Positions 1-21,022 of a DNA stretch of 32,957 bases are shown here, one piece after another. Position numbers and translations under genes: made by a program. Each line of letters opens with the position of its first letter. The first letter of the stretch is position 1. Origin of the DNA: Actinomadura livida (lineage in GTDB: Bacteria > Actinomycetota > Actinomycetes > Streptosporangiales > Streptosporangiaceae); the NCBI RefSeq assembly GCF_014648675.1, contig NZ_BMRO01000006.1, positions 57,589 to 90,545 on the forward strand, given 5' to 3'. Under the pieces are notes generated by a model, which was not told where the DNA came from, made no database searches, and saw nothing but the letters and a program-made list of their open reading frames with translations.

Positions 1-373
1 GGCGGCCGCGGCGGCGGACGAGGTCGCCGCGAACCTGCCCCGCGGCACCGCGACCGTGCTCACCGAGCGGGGGCGGTCGCTGTCGGGCGGGCAGCGGCAG
101 CGCGTCGCGCTCGCCCGCGCGCTCGCCGCCGCAGCGCCGGTGCTGGTGCTGCACGACCCGACCACCGCGGTCGACGCCTTCACCGAGGCGCGGATCGCCG
201 CCGGCGTCCGGGAGGCGCGCGGCGGCCGGACGACGATCGTGGTGGCGACGAGCCCGGCGCTGCTGGCCGCGGCCGACCGGGTCGTGTTCGTGGACGGCGG
301 CGCCGTCGCCGCCGAAGGCGCCCACGGCGACCTCGTCCACGAGCACCCCGCCTACCGCGCGACCGTCCTTTAA
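1..373 (+). CDS. ABC transporter, exporter-type ATPase half (3' end only)
   Basis: This is the C-terminal part of an ABC nucleotide-binding domain; the gene begins before the window and is read from base 2. The signature motif LSGGQRQRVALARAL is intact (about 83-127). The Walker B region reads LVLHDPTTAVD instead of LLLDEPTSALD, so the Mg-binding Asp is His and the catalytic Glu is Asp. The switch-His position (usually VTHRL) reads VATSP. It therefore keeps a good signature but has a degenerate catalytic half. The next gene has the opposite pattern, so the two probably form one heterodimeric transporter with a single active ATP site. Beside a siderophore NRPS it may export the siderophore; an IrtAB/YbtPQ-like import role cannot be excluded because the transmembrane part is missing. 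Confidence 0.9.
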   Translation, partial: AAAAADEVAANLPRGTATVLTERGRSLSGGQRQRVALARALAAAAPVLVLHDPTTAVDAFTEARIAAGVREARGGRTTIVVATSPALLAAADRVVFVDGGAVAAEGAHGDLVHEHPAYRATVL

Positions 374-405
374 CTCGCCCGTCCTTTAGCTCGCCCGTCC
401 TTCAG
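374..405 (+). repeat. 16-bp tandem repeat after the first ABC gene
   Basis: Two adjacent copies of ctcgcccgtcctttag / ctcgcccgtccttcag (374-389, 390-405) follow the stop codon. The last 16 bases of the gene, ending in its TAA (358-373), look like a further diverged copy. The repeat fills the gap before the next gene's ribosome site. It looks like slippage duplication around the stop codon; no function is evident. Confidence 0.7.
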
Positions 406-425
406 GCAGAGGAGAACGACCCCCG

Positions 426-2162
426 GTGACGACCACAGACGAGCGGGAGCTGCTGCCCACGGCGTCGGCCGCGCGCACCCGCGCCGCCGTCCGCGAACTG
501 GCGCGCCCGCACCGGCGCACGATCGCGGGCGGGTTCCTCGCCCTGATCGGCGCGACCGCGGTCGGGCTGCTCACCGCGCCGGTGCTGGGGCACATCGTCG
601 ACCTGGTGGCGAAGGGCCGGCCCGCGTCCGCGCTCACCACGCCCGTCGTATGGCTCGCGGTCATCGCGGTCGTCCAGGGGGTGGCGACCGCCTACGGGCT
701 CGGCCTGGTCGCCCGCGCCGGCGAGGGCATGCTGGCGACGCTGCGCGAGCGCTTCGTGGAACGGGCCCTGCGGCTGCCGCTGGAGCGGGTCGAGCTGGCC
801 GGCTCCGGGGACCTGACGTCGCGGGTCACCAACGACGTGTCGGAGGTGACCACCGCGGTCCGCGAGGCGGTGCCGGCGCTGGCCAGGTCGCTGCTGGCCA
901 TCGCGCTGACCCTGGTGGCGCTGGCGTTCCTCGACTGGCGGTTCCTGCTGGTGGCGCTGCTGGCCGTCCCCATCCAGGCGCACACCGTGCGGTGGTACGT
1001 GCGCCGCGCCGTCCCGCTGTACGCGGCGCAGCGCGTCGCGGTCGGCGCGCAGCAGCAGGAGCTGCTCGGCTCGGTCGGCGGCGCGTCCACGGTGCGGGCG
1101 TTCCGGCTGGAGGACGAGCACACCGGGCGCGTCGGGACCCGGTCGCTCGCGGCGGTCGACCTGGCGCTGCGCGGGGTCCGGCTGGTGACGCGGTTCTACT
1201 CCCGCCTGAACCTCGCCGAGTTCGTCGGGCTGTCGGCCGTGCTGGCGACCGGTTTCCTGCTGGTGCGGGGCGGTGCGGTGAGCATCGGCACGGCCAGCGC
1301 CGCCGCGCTGTACTTCCACAACCTGTTCGCCCCGATCAACATCGCGCTCGGCCTGGCGGACGACGCGCAGAGCGCCACCGCCGGCCTGGCCCGCCTGGTC
1401 GGCGTCGCCGACGCCGCCCCGCTCCGGGCCGAGGAGGCGGCCGCCGGGCGCACCGGGCCGGCCCGCGGGCCGGTCGAGGTCCGCGGCGTCCGCTACTCCT
1501 ACCGGAGCGGCCATCCCGTGCTGCACGACATCGACCTCCACATCACCGAGAAGGAGCGGGTGGCGCTGGTCGGCGCCAGCGGCGCGGGCAAGACGACGCT
1601 GGCCAAGCTCATCGCGGGCATCCACCGCCCCGACGCCGGCACGGCCCTCACCGAGGGCGAGGTCGGGCTGGTGACCCAGGAGGTGCACGTCTTCGCCGGT
1701 CCGCTCGCCGACGACCTGCGGCTGGCCCGGCCGGACGCGGCGGACGGCGAGCTGCGCGCGGCGCTCGCCCGGGTGGGCGCGCTGGACTGGGCGCTGGCGC
1801 TGCCGCAGGGGCTGGACACGGTCGTCGGCGAGAGCGGCCACCGGCTCACCGCCGCCCAGGCGCAGCAGCTCGCCCTCGCGCGACTGGTGCTGGCCGACCC
1901 GCCCGTGGTCGTGCTGGACGAGGCCACCGCCGAGGCGGGGAGCGCGGGCGCCCGGGAACTGGAGTCCTCGGCCTCGGCCGCGATCGAGGGCCGGACGGCC
2001 CTGGTCGTGGCGCACCGGCTCACCCAGGCCGCGGCCGCCGACCGCATCGTGGTCCTCGACGGCGGCCGCGTGGTGGAGACCGGCACCCACGACGAGCTGG
2101 TGGGCGCCGGAGGCCGGTACGCCGCGCTATGGCGGGCCTGGTCCGACGGCCACCGCTCCTAG
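426..2162 (+). CDS. ABC transporter, exporter-type permease-ATPase
   Basis: A 578-residue half-transporter: a six-helix exporter-type membrane domain (about residues 30-310) followed by an ATPase domain (about 345-575). Walker [10 protein letters not shown] lies near residues 383-391, the Q-loop reads VTQE, Walker B is VVVLDEAT and the switch His is in VAHRLTQ, all canonical. The signature, however, is LTAAQ rather than LSGGQ, and the D-loop reads EAGS instead of SALD. The preceding gene has the complementary defects, so they should pair as an asymmetric heterodimer whose working site uses this protein's Walker motifs and the partner's LSGGQ. The GTG start has AGAGGAG about 11 bases upstream. 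The stop overlaps the stop of mbtH on the other strand by four bases. Siderophore export is the likeliest role, by position; substrate and direction are not shown by sequence. Confidence 0.88.
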   Translation: MTTTDERELLPTASAARTRAAVRELARPHRRTIAGGFLALIGATAVGLLTAPVLGHIVDLVAKGRPASALTTPVVWLAVIAVVQGVATAYGLGLVARAGEGMLATLRERFVERALRLPLERVELAGSGDLTSRVTNDVSEVTTAVREAVPALARSLLAIALTLVALAFLDWRFLLVALLAVPIQAHTVRWYVRRAVPLYAAQRVAVGAQQQELLGSVGGASTVRAFRLEDEHTGRVGTRSLAAVDLALRGVRLVTRFYSRLNLAEFVGLSAVLATGFLLVRGGAVSIGTASAAALYFHNLFAPINIALGLADDAQSATAGLARLVGVADAAPLRAEEAAAGRTGPARGPVEVRGVRYSYRSGHPVLHDIDLHITEKERVALVGASGAGKTTLAKLIAGIHRPDAGTALTEGEVGLVTQEVHVFAGPLADDLRLARPDAADGELRAALARVGALDWALALPQGLDTVVGESGHRLTAAQAQQLALARLVLADPPVVVLDEATAEAGSAGARELESSASAAIEGRTALVVAHRLTQAAAADRIVVLDGGRVVETGTHDELVGAGGRYAALWRAWSDGHRS

Positions 2163-2385
2163 TCCGCCTGGGCCGTGGTTCCGTCCATGGCCTCGGCGAG
2201 GCTGCGGGGGCGCAGGTCGGTCCAGTTCCGCTCGACGTACTCCAGGCAGGCGGCGCGGGTGTCCTCGCCGAACACGGACCGCCAGCCGGCCGGGACGTCC
2301 GCGAACGACGGCCACAGCGAGTGCTGCCCCTCGTCGTTGACCAGGACGTGGAAGCGGCCCTCGGGGTCCTCGAACGGGTTGGTGC

Positions 2386-2389
<4 letters not shown>
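2159..2389 (-). CDS. mbtH: MbtH-like NRPS chaperone
   Basis: A 76-residue protein with the full MbtH signature: [10 protein letters not shown], then VPAGW, then WTDLRP. MbtH proteins bind the N-terminal subdomain of adenylation domains and are often needed for their solubility and activity, so this is probably the partner of the adjacent NRPS. Its ATG overlaps the NRPS stop in an ATGA arrangement (2386-2389), which implies translational coupling and co-expression. Its own stop shares CTAG (2159-2162) with the convergent ABC gene, leaving no room for a terminator between them. Confidence 0.97.
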
Positions 2390-16458
<14,069 letters not shown>

Positions 16459-16464
16459 AACCGC

Positions 16465-16470
16465 ACCTCC
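16465..16470 (-). promoter_or_regulatory. Ribosome binding site of the NRPS gene
   Basis: On the minus strand GGAGGT stands six bases before a GTG codon (16458-16456). It is a full match to the anti-Shine-Dalgarno sequence and fixes the NRPS start. Confidence 0.85.
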
Positions 16471-16525
16471 GCCACGGCCGGCACGGCCGGCCGCGCTCGC
16501 ACACTCCTGGCTTGCACACTCCCGC

Positions 16526-16556
16526 GACCGGGCCGGCGTCGCCGGCCGGCCCGGTC
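16526..16556 (-). terminator. Strong hairpin between binding-protein gene and NRPS
   Basis: Perfect 12-bp inverted repeat gaccgggccggc ... gccggcccggtc with a 7-base loop, 40 bases after the lipoprotein stop and about 70 bases before the NRPS start codon. No U-tract follows. It could stop or slow part of the transcription, or protect the 3' end of the upstream mRNA, giving more binding protein than NRPS. The rest of the 138-base gap holds only a 9-base direct repeat (gcacactcc at 16499 and 16514) and the NRPS ribosome site. Confidence 0.5.
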
Positions 16557-16596
16557 CTCACGTGCGGTGTCGTCCGGTGGTCCTTCCGTGCGGGCG

Positions 16597-17631
16597 TCAG
16601 CCCGCCTTGGTGAGCAGCGGCACCATCTGGCCGATCGCGTACGGGATGCTCAGCACGGTGTTGAAGGAGACCGCCGCACCGGTCGGGTTGTAGGGCACGA
16701 AGACGACGCGGTCCTCCTCGGCCACCTTCAGGCCGGTGTACACGTCGTCCTTCTCGACGGTCTTCTCGGCGTCCGGGACGGACGTCAGGAAGATCAGCCT
16801 GTCGACGTCGACGATGTCCAGCCGCTCGGAGCCGATGACGGCGGCCTGCTCCTTGCCGGCCGCCTTGGCGACCGCGTCCGGGACGGTCAGGCCCAGGCTC
16901 TTCATGAACTCGACCTTCGGGTCGGTCGGCCCGAAGACGGCGTACTGGCCGGGCTTGAACGGGTCGGCGACGGCGAACGACTTGCCGGCGAGCGCCGGGT
17001 TCTTCTCGCGCGCCTCGGCGAAGGCCCGCTCGACCCCGGCGACGACCTCCTCGGCCTCAGCCTCCTTGCCGAGCGCTCGCCCGGTGACCAGCGTCATCTC
17101 CTGCCACGGCATCGCGTAGTCGGCGTGGTCGGCGGACTGCGCCACGGTGGGAGCGATCTTGGAAAGCTTGTCGTAGTCCGCCTTGGTGATCCCGGTGTAG
17201 AGGCCGATGATCAGGTCGGGCCGCAGCGCGGCGATCTTCTCGAACTCCAGGTCCTCGCGCTGTCCCACGACCTCGGGCTCGGCGCCCTGCCACTTCTGCG
17301 CGCTCCAGGGGTACTCGCCGACGCTCAGGCCGAGCCCGGTGAACTCCACGACCCCGACGGGCTGCACGCCCAGCGCCAGCACCGCGTCCTGGTCGGTCAT
17401 CCCGACGGTCACCACCCGCTCGGGCGCCGCCTTGATCTCGGTCGTCCCGTACTTGTGCGGGACGCTCACGGGGAAGCCGGCCCCGGCGGCGGCCTCGCCG
17501 GCACCGCCCGAGCCCGTCTCCTCGCCGCCGCAGGCCGCGAGGCCCAGGGTCAGGAGCAGGACGGTCACCAGGGCCATGGTGATCTTCCCGAGGAGCGGTG
17601 TACCGGCCGGCGTTCGCGATGTGGGGGACAT
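16597..17631 (-). CDS. Ferric-siderophore ABC transporter substrate-binding lipoprotein
   Basis: A 344-residue class III (FepB/FhuD/CchF-like) binding protein. It has a lipoprotein signal peptide with a hydrophobic stretch at residues 17-30 and the lipobox LAAC (Cys34), so it should be anchored outside the membrane. The family pattern is visible: APERVVTVG near the start of the mature part, ALGVQPVGV, then LRPDLIIGLYTG. It should hand ferric siderophore to the FecCD permeases encoded divergently at 17814-20122. The shared intergenic region has two iron boxes, so it is probably repressed by a DtxR/IdeR/DmdR1 regulator under iron sufficiency. It is the first gene of the leftward operon with the NRPS and mbtH. 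Confidence 0.93.
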   Translation of the reverse strand: MSPTSRTPAGTPLLGKITMALVTVLLLTLGLAACGGEETGSGGAGEAAAGAGFPVSVPHKYGTTEIKAAPERVVTVGMTDQDAVLALGVQPVGVVEFTGLGLSVGEYPWSAQKWQGAEPEVVGQREDLEFEKIAALRPDLIIGLYTGITKADYDKLSKIAPTVAQSADHADYAMPWQEMTLVTGRALGKEAEAEEVVAGVERAFAEAREKNPALAGKSFAVADPFKPGQYAVFGPTDPKVEFMKSLGLTVPDAVAKAAGKEQAAVIGSERLDIVDVDRLIFLTSVPDAEKTVEKDDVYTGLKVAEEDRVVFVPYNPTGAAVSFNTVLSIPYAIGQMVPLLTKAG

Positions 17632-17710
17632 CGGCTGCCCTTCAAAATCGGGGGTTGGGGGGATGGCCGGGCAGGGGGAACTGATGCGAAGCCCGGCACC
17701 GCTGCGATGC

Positions 17711-17729
17711 TAAGGTAAGCCTTACCTAA
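17711..17729. promoter_or_regulatory. Iron box (DtxR/IdeR/DmdR1 operator), perfect consensus
   Basis: The 19-base palindrome taaggtaagccttacctaa matches the DtxR-family consensus TWAGGTWAGSCTWACCTWA at all 19 positions. It lies in the divergent promoter region between the binding-protein gene and the permease genes and should repress both when iron is plentiful. Confidence 0.95.
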
Positions 17730-17746
17730 GCACAAGGTCGACCCGA

Positions 17747-17765
17747 TAAGGTATGGCTCACCTAA
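17747..17765. promoter_or_regulatory. Second iron box in the same divergent region
   Basis: taaggtatggctcacctaa matches the DtxR-family consensus at 17 of 19 positions. Its start is 36 bases from that of the first box. Having one box toward each gene suggests that each divergent promoter has its own operator. Confidence 0.85.
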
Positions 17766-17813
17766 CCGCGATCCCGCTCCCGGGACCGCGACCGGCCCCC
17801 CACCGGACAGGTT

Positions 17814-18956
17814 GTGATCCACGTGACGGAAGAGACCCGGTCGTCCGGCCCGGTGGCCGCCGAACGGGCCGGACGGGCCGGAGGGAAGGCGTCCCCGGGC
17901 GTCTCGGACGCCCCGCACCCCGGCGGCCGCGGCGTGCGATCCGGCGCCGGCTTCGGGCGGTCACGGGTCCACCGGCTCCTGTTACTCGCGGGGGCGCTCG
18001 GCCTCCTGGTCCTCCTGTGCGCGCTGTCGATCGCGGTGGGCAGCCGCCAGATCCCCCTCGGCCAGGTGCTCGCGGTCCTCACCGGGCCGCACGACACCCA
18101 GATCGGCCGCATCGTGTGGGACGTGCGGGTCCCCCGCACCCTCCTCGGCGTCCTCGCCGGGTCGGCGCTCGGGGTCGCCGGCGCCGTCATGCAGGCGCTG
18201 ACCCGCAACCCGCTGGCCGACCCCGGCCTGCTCGGCGTCAGCGCGGGCGCCGCCTTCGCGCTGATGCTCGCCGTCGGTGTCATGGGCATGACCTCGCTGT
18301 ACGGCTACGTCTGGTTCGCCTTCGCCGGCGCCCTGGCCGCGAGCGTCGTGGTGTACGTCGTGGGCGGGCTGGGCCGCGGCGGCCAGACACCGGTCAAGCT
18401 GGCGCTCGCCGGGATCGCCGTCACGTTCATGCTGGAGTCGGTCACCCGCGGCGTCTCGCTGATCGACCCGCAGGTGCTCAACCGGTACCGCTACTGGGCG
18501 TCCGGCTCGCTCGCCGGGCAGGAGACCGCCACGATCCTGCAGGTCCTGCCGTTCCTGGTGGGCGGCGCGATCCTGGCGGTGAGCATCACGCCCGCGCTGA
18601 ACAACATCGCGCTCGGCGACGACGTCGCGGCCGCCCTGGGCCGGCGGCTGGGGCGGATCCGGATGCGGGGCGCGCTCTCGGTGATGCTGCTCACCGGGGC
18701 GGCCGTCGCGGTCGCGGGCCCCATCGTCTTCATCGGGCTGGTCGTCCCGCACGCCGTGCGCGCCCTCAGCGGGCCGGACCAGCGCTGGCTCATCCCGCTC
18801 ACCGCGCTGCTGGCGCCCTGCCTGCTCCTGGCCGCCGACATCATCGGACGGGTCGTGGCCCGCCCCCAGGAGATCGACGTCGGCATCGTCGCCGCGTTCC
18901 TCGGCGCGCCGTTCTTCATCGCCCTGATCCGCCGTCGCCGCCTCGCCGAGCTGTGA
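17814..18956 (+). CDS. FecCD-type ferric-siderophore permease (first subunit)
   Basis: A 380-residue membrane protein of the BtuC/FecCD family. An unusually long polar N-terminus of about 60 residues is followed by helices from RLLLLAGALGLLVLL onward. Family marks are IVWDVRVPRTLLGVLAGSAL, GAVMQALTRNPLADPGLLGV and the coupling region near GDDVAAALGRRLG. It should form a heterodimer with the next permease and be driven by the ATPase at 20127. The GTG at 17814 is taken as start; a GTG at 17823 is possible because neither has a strong ribosome site. The next gene overlaps by four bases if its upstream GTG is used. Confidence 0.92.
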   Translation: MIHVTEETRSSGPVAAERAGRAGGKASPGVSDAPHPGGRGVRSGAGFGRSRVHRLLLLAGALGLLVLLCALSIAVGSRQIPLGQVLAVLTGPHDTQIGRIVWDVRVPRTLLGVLAGSALGVAGAVMQALTRNPLADPGLLGVSAGAAFALMLAVGVMGMTSLYGYVWFAFAGALAASVVVYVVGGLGRGGQTPVKLALAGIAVTFMLESVTRGVSLIDPQVLNRYRYWASGSLAGQETATILQVLPFLVGGAILAVSITPALNNIALGDDVAAALGRRLGRIRMRGALSVMLLTGAAVAVAGPIVFIGLVVPHAVRALSGPDQRWLIPLTALLAPCLLLAADIIGRVVARPQEIDVGIVAAFLGAPFFIALIRRRRLAEL

Positions 18957-20122
18957 GCGCCGCCCGCGAGCGGCCCCGGCCCGCGCACCACGGCCGGCCG
19001 CACCACGACCAGCCGCACCACGACCAGTACAAGCACCGGCCCGGACGGGGGAGCACGAGCGTGATCGAGGTCTCCCGGGTCGGCGGGCGGACCGCCGTGC
19101 GGCTCGCCCGGCCGCCCGTGTCGGGGGTCGTGCGGCCCCGGCTGTTGGTGACGTGCGCGGCCCTGGCCTGCGCGACCTTCGCCGTCCTGTGCGTGAGCCT
19201 GACCACCGGCGAGTTCCCGCTGCCCGTGACGGAGGCGGTGCCGGCGCTGTGGGGCGGGGGCGACCCGGGCGCCAGGCTCATCGTCCAGGAGTTCCGGCTG
19301 CCGCGGGCCCTGGCCGGGATGCTCGCCGGCGCCGCCTTCGGCGTGTCCGGCGCGATCTTCCAGACCCTCACCCGCAACCCCCTCGCCAGCCCGGACATGC
19401 TGGGCATCACGCAGGGCGCGGGCGTCGCCGTGGTCGGCGGCATCGTGCTCGGCCTCGGCGCGGGCCTCGGCACCCAGACGCTGGGCCTGACGGGGGCGCT
19501 GCTCACCGCCGTGCTCATCTACGTCCTGGCCTGGAAGCGCGGCACCACCGGCTTCCGCATCGTGCTCGTCGGCATCGGCGTGAACTGGGTGTGCGTCAGC
19601 GCCACCCAGTACCTCATCGTCCGGGCGAAGGTCTACCAGGCGCAGGAGGCCGTGGGATGGCTCGTCGGCAACCTGAACGGCCGGGGCTGGGAGAGCGCCC
19701 GCCCGCTCATCCTCGCGCTGGCGGTGCTCGTGCCGCTGGTGCTGGTGCTCAGCCCGTGGCTGCGCGCGCTGCACCTCGGCGACCAGGTGGCGGGCGGGCT
19801 CGGCGTCCCGGTGCAGCGGGCGCGGCTGGCGCTGCTGTGCGCGGCCGTCGGCCTCGTCGCGTTCGCCACCGCGGCGGCGGGCCCGGTCGCGTTCGTGGCG
19901 CTGGCCGCGCCGCAGATCGCGCTGCGGCTAGCCGGCACCGCCCGGCCGCCGCTGACCGCCTCCGCGGTCACCGGCGCGCTGGTCGTCCTCGGCTGCGACC
20001 TGCTCGGCCAGCGGCTGTTCCCGGACCTGGAGCTGCCGGTCGGCGTCATCACCGGCGTGCTCGGCGCGCCGTTCCTGCTCTGGCTCCTCGCCCGCGCCAA
20101 CCGCATCGGCTCTGGAGGCTGA
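18953..20122 (+). CDS. FecCD-type ferric-siderophore permease (second subunit), His-rich N-terminus
   Basis: The BtuC/FecCD family core is clear: VQEFRLPRALAGMLAGAAF, GAIFQTLTRNPLASPDMLGI, and a coupling segment near LHLGDQVAGGLGVP. Two starts are possible. GTG at 18953 overlaps the upstream stop as GTGA and gives 389 residues. GTG at 19061 has a good ribosome site (GGGGGAG) and gives 353 residues, closer to the family norm. I prefer the upstream one because nearly all 36 extra codons end in G or C and the GTGA overlap recurs elsewhere in this window. The extension holds three 5-residue repeats, AHHGR-PHHDQ-PHHDQ. The partner subunits are the preceding permease and the following ATPase. Confidence 0.9.
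   Translation: MSAARERPRPAHHGRPHHDQPHHDQYKHRPGRGSTSVIEVSRVGGRTAVRLARPPVSGVVRPRLLVTCAALACATFAVLCVSLTTGEFPLPVTEAVPALWGGGDPGARLIVQEFRLPRALAGMLAGAAFGVSGAIFQTLTRNPLASPDMLGITQGAGVAVVGGIVLGLGAGLGTQTLGLTGALLTAVLIYVLAWKRGTTGFRIVLVGIGVNWVCVSATQYLIVRAKVYQAQEAVGWLVGNLNGRGWESARPLILALAVLVPLVLVLSPWLRALHLGDQVAGGLGVPVQRARLALLCAAVGLVAFATAAAGPVAFVALAAPQIALRLAGTARPPLTASAVTGALVVLGCDLLGQRLFPDLELPVGVITGVLGAPFLLWLLARANRIGSGG
18983..19027 (+). repeat. 15-bp tandem repeat encoding HHxx units
   Basis: Two identical 15-base units, ccgcaccacgaccag (18998-19012, 19013-19027), follow a diverged third (18983-18997). In frame with the second permease they encode AHHGR, PHHDQ and PHHDQ. Confidence 0.8.
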
Positions 20123-20126
20123 ACCC

Positions 20127-21002
20127 GTGACACGAACCTCGTCCTCCCACCTCACCGCCCCGTCCGGCGCGGCGGAGCCGGCCGGGCCGGAGCTCCGGGC
20201 GAGCGGGCTCCGGCTGGCCTACGACGACCGCGTGGTGGTCGAGGACCTCGACCTCGCCGTCCCGCCCGGGAAGATCAGCGCGATCATCGGCGCGAACGCG
20301 TGCGGCAAGTCGACGCTGCTGCGCGCGCTGGCCCGGCTGCTGGCGCCGCGCGGCGGCACGGTCCACCTCGACGGGCGGTCCATCCACGCGATGCCCACCC
20401 GGCAGGTCGCGCGGCGCCTCGGCATCCTGCCGCAGTCGCCGGTGGCGCCGGAGGGGCTGACGGTCGTGGACCTGGTCGGCCAGGGCCGCGCCCCGCACCA
20501 GACGTGGTGGCGGCAGTGGTCGTCCGCCGACGAGGACGCGGTGACCGCGGCGCTGCGCGCGACCGGGACGCTGGAGTACGCCGACCGCCCGGTCGACGAG
20601 CTGTCCGGCGGCCAGCGGCAGCGCGCCTGGATCGCGATGGCCGTGGCCCAGGGCACTCCCATCCTGCTGCTGGACGAGCCGACCACGTACCTGGACCTCG
20701 CCCACCAGGTCGACGTGCTCGACCTCATCGTCGACCTGAACCGGCACGAGGGCCGCACCGTGGTGATGGTGCTGCACGACCTGAACCAGGCGTGCCGGTA
20801 CGCCGACCACGTCATCGTGATGAAGTCCGGTGCGATCGTGGCCGAGGGGCCGCCCGGCGAGGCCGTCGACGCCGCGCTGGTCGAGGACGTCTTCGGGCTC
20901 CGCTGCCAGGTCACCACCGACCCGGTCAGCGGAACCCCCCTGGTCATCCCGATGGGACGCCACCACGGAGACGGGCGGGCCGGAGGCCGGGAGACCGCCT
21001 GA
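20127..21002 (+). CDS. Ferric-siderophore ABC transporter ATP-binding protein
   Basis: A 291-residue FepC/FecE-type ATPase for the two permeases upstream. The Walker A reads GANACGKST (usually GPNGCGKST), the Q-loop ILPQSP, the signature LSGGQRQR, Walker B ILLLDEPTTYLD, and the switch His is in VLHDLNQA; all catalytic residues are present. The GTG start has GGAGG eight bases upstream, placed inside the end of the previous gene; the gap between the genes is four bases, so the three genes form one unit. It converges with the hydroxylase gene, with only 20 bases between stops and no visible terminator. Confidence 0.95.
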   Translation: MTRTSSSHLTAPSGAAEPAGPELRASGLRLAYDDRVVVEDLDLAVPPGKISAIIGANACGKSTLLRALARLLAPRGGTVHLDGRSIHAMPTRQVARRLGILPQSPVAPEGLTVVDLVGQGRAPHQTWWRQWSSADEDAVTAALRATGTLEYADRPVDELSGGQRQRAWIAMAVAQGTPILLLDEPTTYLDLAHQVDVLDLIVDLNRHEGRTVVMVLHDLNQACRYADHVIVMKSGAIVAEGPPGEAVDAALVEDVFGLRCQVTTDPVSGTPLVIPMGRHHGDGRAGGRETA

Positions 21003-21022
21003 CCGGTCCCCGGCCCCTTCCC

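Noticed and set aside
402..2090. A 562-codon frame on the minus strand opposite the second ABC gene
   Set aside because: Low-complexity Arg/Gly/Asp/Gln-rich translation and no recognisable motif; the plus-strand frame has all ABC motifs.
17753..18952. The upstream part of the long frame that ends in the second permease
   Set aside because: Up to 18952 it is an Arg/Pro-rich shadow of the first permease; only the part from 18953 onward has permease sequence.
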